A DNA stretch of 64,000 bases. It comes from Tillus elongatus (taxonomy: Eukaryota; Arthropoda; Insecta; Coleoptera; Cleridae). A program made the translations under genes and the position numbers. Below, piece by piece: positions 10,050 through 21,885 of this stretch. The notes beneath the pieces were generated by a model, which worked only from the letters and a program-made list of their open reading frames with translations, did not search any database and was not told the DNA's origin. Numbering within the stretch: the first letter of the stretch is position 1; the number at the start of each line of letters is the position of its first letter. Location: assembly GCA_964006375.1 (NCBI GenBank), contig OZ023270.1, positions 76,106,391 to 76,170,390 of the forward strand, read 5' to 3'.

Positions 10050-10532
10050 TTAATATTACCATATTTAGCAATAGACATACTTTCGAGGCGTTATGTTAAA
10101 TAGTTAAGCGATTACGAGAGAAAGATCGTTTTTATGTTAAAGCAGATAAAGGTAATAGGGTTGCGATTTTGGACAAAAACGAATATAAAGATAGAGTTTA
10201 TAACGCCATAGAGACAGGACCGTATAAAAAACTAAATAAAAACGTTACCAAAAGATTTCGGACGTTAAAAATAGTCTAAAGAGTTGTCACAACCTTATAT
10301 CAAAAGACTTAGGACAAAAGTTACAAGTTGCAAATCATGAAGTCCCCATAAAGTACTGTGTCTCAAAAATCCATAAACCGGAAAAATCAATGAGACCTAT
10401 TGTTTTGGCTATAGATTCCCCGACATACAATTTAGCAAAGTGGTTGACAAATGAGTTTGAAAGCTTGCCCGTCAAACAAAAAAGTTTTTCGGTAACAAAT
10501 TCATTTGAATTTATTAATAAAATCAAAGAGGT
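10050..10532 (+). pseudogene. Penelope-like element RT N-terminal fragment
   Basis: Frames read FYVKADKGNRVAILDKNEYK, then CVSKIHKPEKSMRPIVLAID, SPTYNLAKWLTNEFESLPVK and TNSFEFINKIKEV. This is the ADKGN...LDK and K-I-H-K-P region typical of PLE reverse transcriptases, just upstream of the catalytic motifs. It parallels 20845-21200 in the PLE at 20.4 kb. The RT catalytic centre is absent because the copy ends at 10532 against a LINE scrap. Confidence 0.85.
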
Positions 10533-10544
10533 TAGGGTATCTGC

Positions 10545-10840
10545 AGTCTATCATTGCAGGCTAGTCTGTATAGTCCTAGCCTGGCCTCCCGTATGACAAC
10601 TAAGGGCAGGGGGGGGGGGGTGGTTGTTGGAGCGGCAGATCCAGCAACACCTCCATGGCGGCTGTTTAGGCTGAAGTCAGGGCCCCTGTGATGCCCAGGC
10701 AAGCCATCCTTCGAATCTTGCCTAGTTTTTGTTTGGCACTGGATTGTGTCACCTTAGGCCACCAGACCAGTGCCGCATATGTTAACGATGGTCTGACCAT
10801 CCTTGTGTACAGCCCATGGGCCATACTAAGTCAGGTCAGG
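10545..10840 (-). pseudogene. I/LOA-like LINE post-RT scrap
   Basis: The minus strand reads RMVRPSLTYAALVWWPKVTQ, then LGKIRRMACLGITGALTSA and, past a stop, TAAMEVLLDLPLQ. This is the thumb and connector (usual L-x-x-L-Q-R-x-A-x-L-x-I-T-G-A-x-R-T-T-P) of an I/R1-type LINE, similar to the relic at 2240-3790. A run of ten or more G lies near 10608-10620. Confidence 0.75.
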
Positions 10841-10845
10841 TCACA

Positions 10846-10981
10846 TGGCACATTGTTTCTACTATATAGGTTATACTGGTAACCAAATTTAATGCCTGCT
10901 TTCTTAAAAAAACACATATATTTGTTATTATAAACATTTTAATGAAAATTCACTACCATAACGCACTTGCTGCGTCCAGAC
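10846..10981. repeat. ATHE terminal module, one half only
   Basis: Repeats the right half of the module at 9741-10041 (CACATTGTTTCTACTATATA through CTTGCTGCGTCC). Confidence 0.8.
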
Positions 10982-10982
10982 T

Positions 10983-11120
10983 TTTTTTTACTACAGAATA
11001 AGATTGAGCATTTTCCCCGTACACACCGTCCAGCTGATCGTTGATACCTTGAGGTGTAAGGGCTTCTCGATAAAGAAATTTAATAACAGCTCTATACTCA
11101 ATTTTCATGACTGCTGACAT
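10983..11120 (-). pseudogene. Mariner transposase N-terminus relic
   Basis: The minus strand opens with Met and reads MKIEYRAVIKFLYREALTPQ, then GINDQLDGVYGENAQSYSVV. This is the first helix-turn-helix of a GVQW/irritans-type mariner transposase. The copy is cut off at 10983 by the ATHE module. The outer end of the element is probably the ACACCCTGTATA sequence at about 11313-11326, a mariner-type terminus. Confidence 0.82.
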
Positions 11121-11329
11121 TGTGATGAACAAGTGTCAGTTATTAGAAACATAATTGACATAAAGCTCGTTTTTGTTTTGTTAAAGGCTAAACAAAACTC
11201 GAACCAATGTCCTACCAAAAGTTGACAGGCTCCGATAGCCTAGATCTATGACAAACTATGGTAAATTGTTTTCACGAGTAAAATCACCCAGCAAGGTTTT
11301 CGTTAATAAAATACGAACACCCTGTATAA

Positions 11330-12230
11330 CTAATTAAATCACGTAATAATAGGAATTAGCTTTGTAAGTATAACAGCCAAAAAAACATACACCGCTCGGT
11401 TACCACCGCGAAAGCAATACATGCGACCATTTCCTACCCTTTTAACATTGTTCAAATAAATTATTTTCCCATCCGAGCTCATTTCTCAGGAAAACAGCCC
11501 GTATATCCACTTTAAAACAGGATCATTTTTGGCTGCAGTAGTCGAGAGCCGAGAGAAAATTCGATAAAAGTGAAGCTAAGTGCTAATTTTCTAGCGGTTA
11601 CACGCGACATATGAAAAATTAGTCCGCCGCGTGCCCGACAAACAAAGGAAAACACAGTTTTCCGCACACGAGTTGAAGAGAGAAAAAGTACTAGTCTCAC
11701 GTATGGGGTATCCTGTAGCCTGGACGTTTTTCAACGTGAAAAATGGCCGGACACTTTTAACTTAAGTGAATTTTGAGTGCAGCAGATTGTTACACATTAT
11801 TTACATGCTTTACTCTCCCGCGCCGCTTGTTCATTATTTAAGGATTTTATGAGACTCAGGGAGTTAATGAATGAATTTGGACGACACGCCAACTTGGATG
11901 GCTTTATCAGCTTTAACGGATATTTAGTTGGCTATGACTTATATTGACGTTCCGTTACATGTCCGTGCTTTCGTTCATGTTTGTTCAATTATACTGTTGA
12001 CCTGTAAAAGGAATGCTAATAAAGTCCATCAAAATAGAGAGAGGGGTTTTTATAAAAATTTGATAATCATAATAATTAGTTTTTTTTATTAAAGCATTTT
12101 GAATCTGATTACAAGCTTATTCGGTCACTGTCAGTCTTCAGAATTTAATAACAAATGCAGTTGACTTTGTTATTCTCAATGTCAAAACATTTCCTAAGGA
12201 TGCGAATCTAACAAGCTTCACTTGCTAGTG
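11330..12230. other. No gene recognised
   Basis: Apparently single-copy sequence with near-normal base composition. No repeat family from this window and no domain-bearing ORF was seen. It may be non-coding host DNA. Confidence 0.4.
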
Positions 12231-12231
12231 A

Positions 12232-12325
12232 CTTTTCGTTGAAAAAATGCACTATTGAGGAGATTGGGACGTTTGAATTTGAAAACAGATTCTTCAAATG
12301 AGCGCGTGTATGTATGTGTGTATGT
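12232..12325 (-). mobile_element. ATHE piece left of mariner insertion
   Basis: A degenerate hairpin (AGTGACTTTTCGTTGAAAAA) and the TTCAAATGAGCGCG flank run into TATG repeats, where a mariner inserted at TA. The rest of this ATHE resumes at 14164 with TGTATCACACCGATAA. Confidence 0.7.
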
Positions 12326-14163
12326 ACCAGGTGATTCTTTATAATGTCGCCCCCCTTTAACTTTGTTATTTTAAGTGTCGCAAAAAATTGAAAGTATGGC
12401 TATGTAGGTGCTAAAAAATTCGATTTTTCTACGTATAAAAAATTTGAAAATGATCAGTATACAGGGAAAACCAAAAAGTTCATTTTTTTTCAATGGATCA
12501 CCCTACATATGAATTTATTTTTCGATTCCTAGTAAAATTCTAAGCATAATTTATATAACATACGGTATACTTAAAATGAATATTTTTGAAATATTCGCAT
12601 TTGAAACGTTGTCATCAAATATTTTATTAAACAACTGTTACAAATAAAGAAGTCCTAGGATACCACGCTTTTAATTGAAAACAAATAACTGACAGTGACA
12701 TTCTGTCAATATTGTTGTAGGTGTATTGTTTAGTAAGTAAAAATGCCGTACTCAGACAGAGAAAGAAGAGTTATTTTAAGTTATTATATTAATGTGATAG
12801 AAGATAATCCCGGTATGCATGTCCCAACTCGAAAAACGTTCACATCTATATCTAGGAAGTTTCAAGAAACGTCAAATTTACAAAGGAGAAAAATAACTGC
12901 TGTGAACGTAGATGAAAATGCAGAACTGAATATTTTACTTGCTATAGAAGAGAATCCAAACAATTCCATAAGAAACATTTCAAAGACATTACGAGCAACA
13001 CAAGAAAATATTCAGCGAACTTCATACAGTAAAGTCCCTAGAACGTTAAGAAAATGGAATCTAAAGCCATATAAGATTAAACCCACTACAAAGCTTACCC
13101 AAATGCAAAAAGATGATCGGGTCGCATTTTGTCAACTGATTCTAGACAGAATAAACATAAATAACAATTTTTTGAAAACAGTTCTATGGAGTGACGAGTC
13201 TACCTTTTCTACTAAGGGCCTGTTTAACCGAAAAAATACCAGACAATGGGCAAGAGAGAATCCACTTTCTTATAGGGAATTTAAGTTCCAAGGGCGACAA
13301 TCCGTGAATGTGTGGTGTGGTATCCTGGGCGATAGAGTTATCGGTCCTTATTTTTTTATACTGTTTTAAATAGAGGCCGCTATTTAGATTTCTTGGAAAA
13401 CGAGTTCGAAGAATATTTAGACGATTTGCCTTTAAATATATTACAAAATATAATTTTTCAACAGGATGGAGCACCGCCTCACAACATTATTGCGGTGCTT
13501 AATTACCTAAATGAAAGGTTTCCTGGATGGATCGGAAGAAATGCGCCAATTAAATGGCCTGCAAACAGCCCCGATTTGACACCTATGGATGCGTTTCTTT
13601 AGGGTTATATTAAAAACCGTGTTTACGACCACCAAGTAGAAAACCTCGATCATCTTAAAGATTTGGGACGAATTGAAATTATTAATTTAAATGAAAATAA
13701 CCCAGCATTCATAACAGATGCATTAGAGAAAATGCGAAGAACCCTTATACAATGAGTTGAAGAAAATGGAGGCCCCGTAGAGCATCTTTATATTTAATTA
13801 GAAACTCTTTTTGTTATATTATTTATTGTTAGATTTCTTGATTTGTAACAGTTGTTTTGGTTTAATAAAATTTGTGATGATAACGTTTCAAATGTGAATA
13901 TTTTATTCATTTTAAGGATACGTATGTTATACAAATTATGCTTTAGAATTTTACGAGGAATCGAAAAATAAATTTATATATAGGGTGATTCATTGAGAAA
14001 AAAAATGAAGTTTTTGGTTTTTCCTGTATACTGATCATTTTTCAATTTTTTTATACGTAGAAAAAAGTATTTTTTAGCATCTACATAACCATACTCTCAA
14101 TTTTTTTGGGACACTTGAAATAACAAAGTTAATGGGGGGCGACATTATAAAGAATGACCTGTA
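12326..14163 (+). mobile_element. Mariner/IS630 element with 280-bp inverted repeats
   Basis: Left end CCAGGTGATTCTTTATAATG at 12327 and right end CATTATAAAGAATGACCTG at 14161 are inverted copies flanked by TA. The inverted similarity continues inward for about 280 bp on each side, to about 12610 and from about 13882. The element interrupts an ATHE, which dates it after that ATHE. It carries one transposase pseudogene. Confidence 0.87.
12743..13797 (+). pseudogene. Mariner/IS630 transposase, roughly DD40D
   Basis: Starts at ATG 12743 (MPYSDRERRVILSYYINVIE). Motifs in order: KTVLWSDESTF with the first Asp, QSVNVWCGILGDRVIGPYFF, IIFQQDGAPPHN with the second Asp, WPANSPDLTPMDAF with the third Asp, and near the end GGPVEHLYI. 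About 40 residues separate the second and third Asp, which is closer to the rosa-type DD41D group than to DD34D mariners. Damage: a frameshift in the T-run near 13350, TAG at about 13600 in place of the usual Trp of FLWG, and TGA at about 13753. The full length of about 350 residues is normal for the family. Confidence 0.9.
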
Positions 14164-14909
14164 TGTATCACACCGATAAATAAAAAAATAATATGCCAAT
14201 TGTGATAAAATTTGGTAGGTACCTGCCTTTTGTAAGCGACTTGCATAAGTTTGTTATCGAGGAGAATCGGCCCAGTTTTTCCAGAACAATATTATGGACA
14301 ATTTTTTATATCTCCCAAAATAACAAAGCTATGGTAACAAATTGTGGTACGCATATTTATACTGTAAAAAGTATACTATATACCGAAATGTAAATGTCTT
14401 AGGTTGAAGGAAACAAAATAGGCATTTAAAAAAATCTGGATGGCCACTGATGACCAAAAAAACGCAGAAAAACAAAATATTTTGTGTTTATAACAAAATT
14501 AATTGTATATTACAGACAAAGATTCAGTTATTTGGCGCAAAATAGTCAAGAAATGCGAAACACTAGAAAAACTACTTTGAAAATTTTATAGTTTTGCTTC
14601 TTAAAACATCAAAGTCGCTATTTGAAACGTCAAAATTGGAAACTTTTAGTCAAAAAACCTGAAACGAATACGGGTTATGACAGAAAAATGTCGCAAGAAA
14701 TCTGTTTTAGAAAGCCTTAAGTTTCAGTATCAACCGTCAATGTCCTTCACTTTACGCAAATATTTGCAGCAAATTGATTTCAAATAGGCCCCCTCTCTGA
14801 TGCTTTGGCAATAGTTGTAGTTAGAGTTGATGGTTTAATAGTCTATAATTTTTAGCAAATTTTCGTAGAAAAAAATCGCTGTTGAGGATGTCGAGTGTTT
14901 TGAATTTTT
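14164..14909 (-). mobile_element. ATHE body right of mariner insertion
   Basis: Continuation of the ATHE begun at 12232: TGTATCACACCGATAA, ATAACAAAGCTATGG, GTCAATGTCCTTCAC and TTTCGTAGAAAAAAATCGCT occur in family order. At its end a second ATHE hairpin begins (about 14870) and is interrupted by the ribozyme-type insertion at 14920. Confidence 0.7.
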
Positions 14910-14919
14910 AAAAGATTTT

Positions 14920-15115
14920 AAAAACCTGACGATCGTTTCACTAACCAAGTTAGCCCCACAAGAGGACGAATAATTCTATAAGAATTGTTCATCCTCTGAT
15001 GGCGCAAGTGTGGTTAATGGAACAAGAGTAAAGTTTCTTAAAATGTTTTGTGGTGATCTGGGTTCTCTAACTGCACTTATCAGTGCTATTCACATGTTCC
15101 AATCTTCACTCAGTG
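14920..15115. mobile_element. Inverted-dimer ribozyme-type insertion
   Basis: A 196-bp insertion into an ATHE flank with a 10-bp target duplication, AAAAGATTTT (14910-14919) and AAAAGATTTC (15116-15125). The left half holds a minus-strand hammerhead-like motif (TTAGTGAAACGATCGTCAGG when reversed). The right half starts with CCTCTGATGGCGC in plus orientation and continues with sequence shared with 24925-25005 (GTGGTGAT, TCCAATCTTC). The two half-units face away from each other. Confidence 0.72.
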
Positions 15116-16639
15116 AAAAGATTTCTTCAAATAGGCAGCCCCCTAGAACCCACATCCGGGGTTAGTTTCGGTTTTTATCTGTTTACATATATACAGGGTG
15201 ACGCATTTCTGAGGTAAAGCTCAATATATCCGTTATTATAGGTACAAGATACGAGAAAAAAAGTGTATACATTAATTAGAGGGGGGAATTTTTTTTGCTA
15301 AAACGGCGTAAAACGCCCCAAACCATAGAAAACTAGATTCTGGAATGAAAATTGTTTTGTCTGTTGGTCGATTGGTGTGTAGGCCTATACGTCTGTCTGT
15401 TCGAACGAATTGAGATATGATCTTCAAATTTGGTATCTAGTTAGCACCCGACCGAGGAACGCTTCGGGTAGTTTTTGGATAAGATCGCCTCAGGGGTAGG
15501 GGATAAATGAGGGGTAATTTCGAGAAAATTTACATATTTTGTTTAAAACTCGAGTTCATGGGTACAGGAATACGAATATTTTCTTTGTGGTCAAGTCATG
15601 GACCCTAAATTCATTTCATGGGAATGTGTTTATGAAGAGAGTAGATGATCACAGTTGTGTGGAAGGTATGATATAATTTGCAGCACTATTTATTTGTAAA
15701 GATAAAAAATTCGATAGCGTTCATCCTTTTCGAGTTATTTCAATTATTTTACAACTGTTCGCACTTTTGGCACAGATAAAAAATTATAATGCGACCTTTT
15801 TAACAACAGATAGCACAGTCCCATGAAAGTGACGCATTAAGAGAGGTTTTCGTTTATATAATTCGTCAAAAAAACCGAGCTACCGTAGACAGGTGCTCTC
15901 AAATGGTGAAATTTGAAAAAATTCAAAGTCGCGTAATTCAATTTTTTCAAATACAAGTCTCTATTTTCGGTTTAAGCAGTAAGGCACAAGAAAAATAATA
16001 CAAAAAGGTCAGAAATAATTAATATGATGGCATTATCTATGTTTACATTTCATAATATATAAGTTTGTAGTTGATAAATAGTTTTCACAAATGTCAAATA
16101 AAACTTTAAAGTGAAAGACTTAAGTAATGCTCTTATTTCTGACAACTTGTGACATGAAAATATAGGTATTTTTTCGCTTGTTTTTTCTTTGCTTTTACTG
16201 GTTCAAATTTCCATTAAAAGTGATATATATTCTTTTTTTTTCAATGTTAATGAAAGATTTAAATTTTATGTATTCTTGTAGTAAATTTTTGTGTAAAAAA
16301 TATTTAGTTTTCGCAGAAATTTTTTGTGTTTCCTTAGAAACCATTCTTATTAAATTTTGGTAATTAATGATAAATGTTAAATACGTTATTGTAAAAGAAA
16401 GTGTTTGGATTTTCGTGAAATAAATTGTTTGCAAATTAACACAAAAAAATTGTTAGTTTCGGGGTGAGGCTTTTTGTGGATAATTATATCTTGGTAGGCT
16501 GGTAAATAGCTTAAAGAGGTTCGCTCGCCAAGTAAAGCGGACCAGCTATTTCGGGAACGTTTTAAGTTCGGAAAATTTTGGTACTTTTTCAAACAACCCA
16601 GTTATTTTGGTGAAATATTGTCCATTTTTTCTACTATAT
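15116..16639. other. ATHE flank remnant, then unassigned AT-rich DNA
   Basis: 15116-15190 is the displaced ATHE flank (TTCTTCAAATAG, CCGGGGTTAG). ACAGGGTGACGCATTTC at about 15195 also occurs in near-identical form at about 58494 and looks like the end of another repeat. The remainder shows no domain or clear repeat. Confidence 0.4.
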
Positions 16640-16753
16640 AAGTTATACTGGTAACCAAATTTGATGCCTGCTTTCATTGAAAAAATACGCTTCCCATGAA
16701 AAACAATTTATAAAAATTCACTACCATAACGCACTTGCTGCGTCCCGACTTTT
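16640..16753. repeat. ATHE terminal module, right half
   Basis: ATAAGTTATACTGGTAACCA through CTTGCTGCGTCCC; matches the right half of 9741-10041. Confidence 0.75.
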
Positions 16754-16854
16754 TTACTATATCTCTCTATAAAATTGATGTCTACTAAAAATAAGTAATG
16801 ACATCAACAAGATGTGCGGGCTGTTACACACCTTACATAATATGTATAAATATA

Positions 16855-17209
16855 TTGTGTGTGTTTTGTTTATTTAACGTCGGCCTATTTCCGCGACTAT
16901 GGTCAATTACCGACGCCGGGGGGCAGTTTTAACTCATTATCCTGGAAATTTTGTCGGACCTCTGTCTTTCTGTAAGGAGGGTAGGGATCTTTAACGTACC
17001 CAACATCGTATGCACACGGGACCGGCGGCTTTACGCCCCCTCCGAAGGGCGGAATGCAGACATTCAACTTGCTCAAATACAATGCCAGAACCTCGGTTGA
17101 TGTTAGTGTTACAGTTTGTACTGAAAAAGTGAAAGGAGAACCCTGGGATCGAACCCAGTACCCTTCGGTTGAGAGGCACACGTTCTTACCTCTGAACCAC
17201 CGAGGCTCT
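16855..17209 (-). mobile_element. tRNA-derived SINE, copy 1
   Basis: About 355 bp, minus strand, with a perfect 12-bp target duplication TGTATAAATATA (16843-16854 and 17210-17221). The 5' end carries RNA polymerase III boxes: A-box TGGTTCAGAGGTAAG and a perfect B-box GGTTCGATCCC about 40 bp downstream. A shared body follows (CGCCCTTCGG, CGTAAAGCCG, CTACCCTCCTTACAG, CGGCGTCGG-type) ending in a CA-rich tail. No ORF. The parent tRNA cannot be assigned confidently. Confidence 0.9.
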
Positions 17210-17260
17210 TGTATAAATATACATCACATAATATGCTGTTTTCAAGCATTCGCTGTTTGT

Positions 17261-17618
17261 GAGTGTTCGTGTCTTTAACGTCGGTCTATTTCCGCGACTG
17301 TGGTCAATCACCGACGCCAGGAAGCAGTTTCACCCCACTATCCTGAAAATTTTGCCGAACCCCTGACTTTCTGTAAAGAGGGTAGGGATCTTTAACGTGC
17401 CCATCATCTCATTGGCACGGGATCAACGGCTTTACGTCCCTTCCCACGTGCGGAACGTGCAGACGTTCACCTCGCTCAAATTCAATGCCACAACCTCTGT
17501 TGATGTTAATGTTTCAGTATGTACTGAAAAAGTCAAAGGAGAACTCTGAAGTCGAACCCAGCACCCTTTTATTCAGAGGTACACGTTCTTACCACCACTG
17601 AACCACCGAGGCTTTTAA
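17261..17618 (-). mobile_element. tRNA-derived SINE, copy 2
   Basis: Second minus-strand copy, 51 bp from the first, with a 13-bp duplication ATTCGCTGTTTGT / ATTCGCTTTTTGT (17248-17260 and 17619-17631, one mismatch). It is more diverged: the B-box reads GGTTCGACTTC and the A-box region has an extra three bases (ACCACCACTGAACCACC when read on plus). It is therefore older than copies 1 and 3. Confidence 0.88.
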
Positions 17619-17631
17619 ATTCGCTTTTTGT

Positions 17632-18504
17632 CACTATTCATGTTTTGGATGTCAAACTTTGACAGCCTATATATAAAATTACATAACTGTTATTGCAACT
17701 ACTAAATTCAGTCTTGCTTAATGAAAAGCTTCCAGGCTATAACTACCCTCGTACAATATAAGCAATATATTTTCTACAATAGTCTCTATCTACAAGTATC
17801 CTTTCGCCTCCATCGTAGGTTTTGTGAACACAAAATCCATAATGAAAACTTGCATATATCAAAATATCAAAAGCTCGCACGTTAACGTACTCTTCACATT
17901 TTCCACTCAACAGATTTCTATCGTCCCTTTCACCCCCTTCCTTCATTCTCGAATGCAAAAGCGAGATAGTGAATGGCAGTACACATATACCTCCACGACG
18001 GGAAAATAGTTGAACTTTAGCCATATTTTAGTCACAGATGTATTTGACAGAACTAAAATTTAATACGACAGGACGGGCTTTAAGAAACGTAACGTGCCGG
18101 CTTAACTGGTAATGTTTAGTTTAGACGTTAGGCCCCCATTTTGTATATCTGCACTGACAAAGGTTGTGCTTAGAAAATAACGTGAGTCGAATAGTGTATT
18201 AGTCCCTGTTCTAGAGCCTGTTCTCTCTATTCATATCGAGCTATCGCTGGGCTCCGGAGGCTGATCTCGTTATTTCTCTCTGTCATAGGGTCAGAAAGAG
18301 GGTGGCTGATTTTGTTTCTATTGTATATCTTGATAGGGTTTTACACCATAGTATTTTAGAATACAGCAGCCATGTTTATTTTTGCTTTAGTCTGATTTTG
18401 AAGTGAAAATCAAATAGGCTAACTAAACCTGACTGACGCTGTTTCCCGAAGAAAACTGATTGACAAATATAGGTACTTCGTGATTTGCCATTGCCTTCCG
18501 AGAG
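17632..18504. other. No gene recognised
   Basis: Apparently single-copy DNA. A 93-residue minus-strand frame (17743-18024) has no recognisable domain and is not called. Confidence 0.4.
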
Positions 18505-18592
18505 TATTTAATGTGTTCGCAGGTAGTCACCCATCCTAGTATTTACTGTTCCCAATGTTGCCTGACTTCGCTGAAGCACAGATCACAGGGGA
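18505..18592 (-). pseudogene. 5S rRNA-derived fragment
   Basis: The minus strand reads GAAGTCAGGCAACATTGGGA, then ACTAGGATGGGTGACTACCT and GCGAACACATT. These align with the middle and 3' half of eukaryotic 5S rRNA (GAAGTTAAGCAACGTCGGGC, TTGGATGGGTGACCGCCTGG), including the internal promoter region. The 5' third of 5S is missing and the following GGAAGGCAATGGCAAATCAC is not 5S. Either a 5S pseudogene or the head of a 5S-derived (SINE3-type) retroposon. Confidence 0.78.
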
Positions 18593-18641
18593 GTATTTGG
18601 CCAATTTACATGGGTAAAGGTCAATTAAAAAAAAAACTTCT

Positions 18642-19553
18642 GGACGCAGCAAGTGCGTTATGATAGTGAATTTTCATTAAAATGTTTTTTAGCAAACATG
18701 TTTTTTCAAGAAAGCAGTCATCAATCTATATACTAGAAACAATCTGCCATGTTTCATCAAAATAACTTTATTGTTTGAAAATGTACAAAAATTTCCGAAA
18801 GCAACCTTAAATTGTTCCCGAAGAAACTGGTTTCCTGGCCAACCTTATAGGTTAATAGCAAATTGAGCTAATCAAGTATGAAGCATTTAATGAAAATTCG
18901 CTACCATAACGCACTTGCTGCGTCCCGAATTTCTTTTCTTACAAAGATGTATTATATTTCAATGGAAAATGCAAAAATGCAATAACATAGGGCGTATTCG
19001 ATAAAAAAAAAGAAAATTTGAATCACCAGCGACTTATGGTCCACCCCGTAATTGTGGAAATATTTTTTTAGATGTAGCCCAAGACACCCTATAATTAATG
19101 TATACCATTTTTTGTTCGTAACTTGCATAATAACGGATATATTGAGCTTTAATGATTTTTTACGCAAATTTGACAAAAATGATATACCATTAAACGATAA
19201 ACTCTATAGTCAACACTACTGCCAAAGCATCAGAGAAAGGGTCTATTTTAAATTAATTTTCTGGGAACATTTTAGTAAAATGAAGGACAATGACGATTGA
19301 AACTAAGATTTCAGGCTTTGTAAAGCATTCTTCTTGAGACATTTTCTTTCCATAGCTCATATTAATTTCAGGTTTATTGCCTAACTATTACCAATTTTGA
19401 GATTTTAAATCGCGACTTTGACGTTTTGAGGAAAACCCAACTTTATTTTACTTTAAATGCCTGTAACTTTTTTGTCCTTTAACCTACAAAGCTAAATTTT
19501 AGTAGGTAACTTACCTATAATGATATAAACCCGCCTACCAAATATAGAGGCAG
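18642..19553 (+). mobile_element. ATHE, long form, truncated before its AT core
   Basis: Starts GGACGCAGCAAGTGCGTTAT with its inverted partner CTTGCTGCGTCCC at about 18925 (terminal module). The body then runs in plus orientation (GCAATAACATAGGGCG, ATAACGGATATATTGAGC, GTCAAAATTGG-type reversed). It stops at CCTACCAAATATA where siblings go on to the AT core. Confidence 0.75.
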
Positions 19554-20283
<730 letters not shown>

Positions 20284-20844
20284 TTCTTATAATTCGAAGA
20301 AAAGAGAAATTCTGTGCTTATCAGTTCACTCAAGTACAAAGTTTACTTTACAGGAGATATTCCACAACGATTACAGTTCTATCAACTTATTTTGAACAAG
20401 CATAACACTGACAGAAAATATCAAAAAATTGTCGGAAAGCCGTCAGTTGCAAAATAAAACTCTTTATTAAATACCGAGCTTTCGGAAAAAAGTATTCCAT
20501 TCTCAAGGCTACTACATGGAAAGAAAAAAGTTAACAATTTACATAGGAAAAATATAAAAGTTTAAAATACTTACATATAACGTGAGTTTTTCTAAACTAA
20601 TTATTCAACAGCAAACATGAAAAAAACATTTTTATAAATTTGAGTGAAGTCGAAAATTGCCAAACTGACATATAAAACTAACTATTGTCTAATTGAATTT
20701 GTTTTTTGTTTTTTTTAGGAAATATAAATAGGGGTAGTGATTTCTAAAATTATTATCTTTCTTTAAGTTTATTAAATTGTCGTTAAAAGTACACTGTGAA
20801 ACCTTAAGTAATAAAAGAATGTGTTTAGAAGAATTTGAAATCGA

Positions 20845-21885
20845 TCTCGTTTTAGAGAGAAGGACTGTTTTTATGTTACAGCAGATAAAGGCAATAAGGT
20901 TGTGATCTTGGACAAAAAGGATTCTAAAGAGAGAGTGAGTACTGCAATAAAGATAGATACCAAAAATGATTAACGAGTTAGTTTAAGGAGTTGTAACAAC
21001 CTGATAAGTCCCCAAAAATATTGTCTCCCAAAAACTCATAAACCAGGAAAATCATTGAGACCTATTATTTCGGCTATAGATTCTCAGACATATAATCCAG
21101 CGAGGTGGCTGTCAAATGAGTTTAAAGGCGTGCCTGTTAAACAAAAAGTTTTTCAATGTCAAATTCACTTGAATTCATTAATGAAGTTAAAGATGTTAAA
21201 TCGGTTGAAGGCGAGGTTTTGATATCATTTGATGTAGCGTCTTTATTTCCTATAGTGTCCATGAAACAAACGCCAACGTATTTAGAGCAGTTGTTGAAAT
21301 TTAACAACCTAAGTAAAGAGGTTTGCAAAGAATATTTAGCTTTAACCAACCTTTGTCTAAAACAAAATATTTTTCATCGTACCGGTTAGTTTTTTTTTAA
21401 CAAACTGAAGGCACGGCAATGGGCAACTCTCTCCATCCATTGCGGACCTTTTCATGGATAGATTTGAGACGGATTTAGAAAATAAAAGTGAGTATTTTCC
21501 TAGAGTATGCTTTCGTTATATGGACGATATTTTTGCAATGTTAAACACAAATGTATGCAAAATAGACGATTTTATTAAAAGACTGAACTGTTAATTTGAT
21601 TCAATAAAATTCACCCACGAATTAATAGTTAACAGTAAACTTCCTTTTCTAGATGTACTAGTTTTTAAAAATAACGACTCTCTTGAATTCTATATCCACA
21701 GAAAGGAAACTACCACACTAAGTTACATTCCAAATAACTCACATCATATTTTGCACAAAAAACGGCCGGTTTAAATTTCTTAGTAAATAGATGAATAAAA
21801 TTTCCCTTAAGTAAAAGTAGATAAAGTATAGAATTAGAGTACATTAAAAACGTGGCTAAATATAATAGTACAGGCAATAGAGAAT
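20845..21885 (+). pseudogene. PLE reverse transcriptase relic
   Basis: Fragments in order: FYVTADKGNKVVILDKKD; PKKYCLPKTHKPGKSLRPII (approximate, with frame changes); SNSLEFINEVKDVKSVEGEV; LISFDVASLFPIV (motif A Asp); QTEGTAMGNSL (motif B); YFPRVCFRYMDDIFAMLNTN (motif C Tyr-Met-Asp-Asp, near 21500-21550); LPFLDVLVFKNNDSLEFYIH; TTTLSYIPNNSHH. The order and wording match PLE RTs rather than LINE RTs. Several stops lie between blocks. Confidence 0.87.

Noticed and set aside
17743..18024. 93-residue minus-strand ORF as a host gene
   Set aside because: No domain, no homologue in the window and no splice or promoter context; length is compatible with chance.
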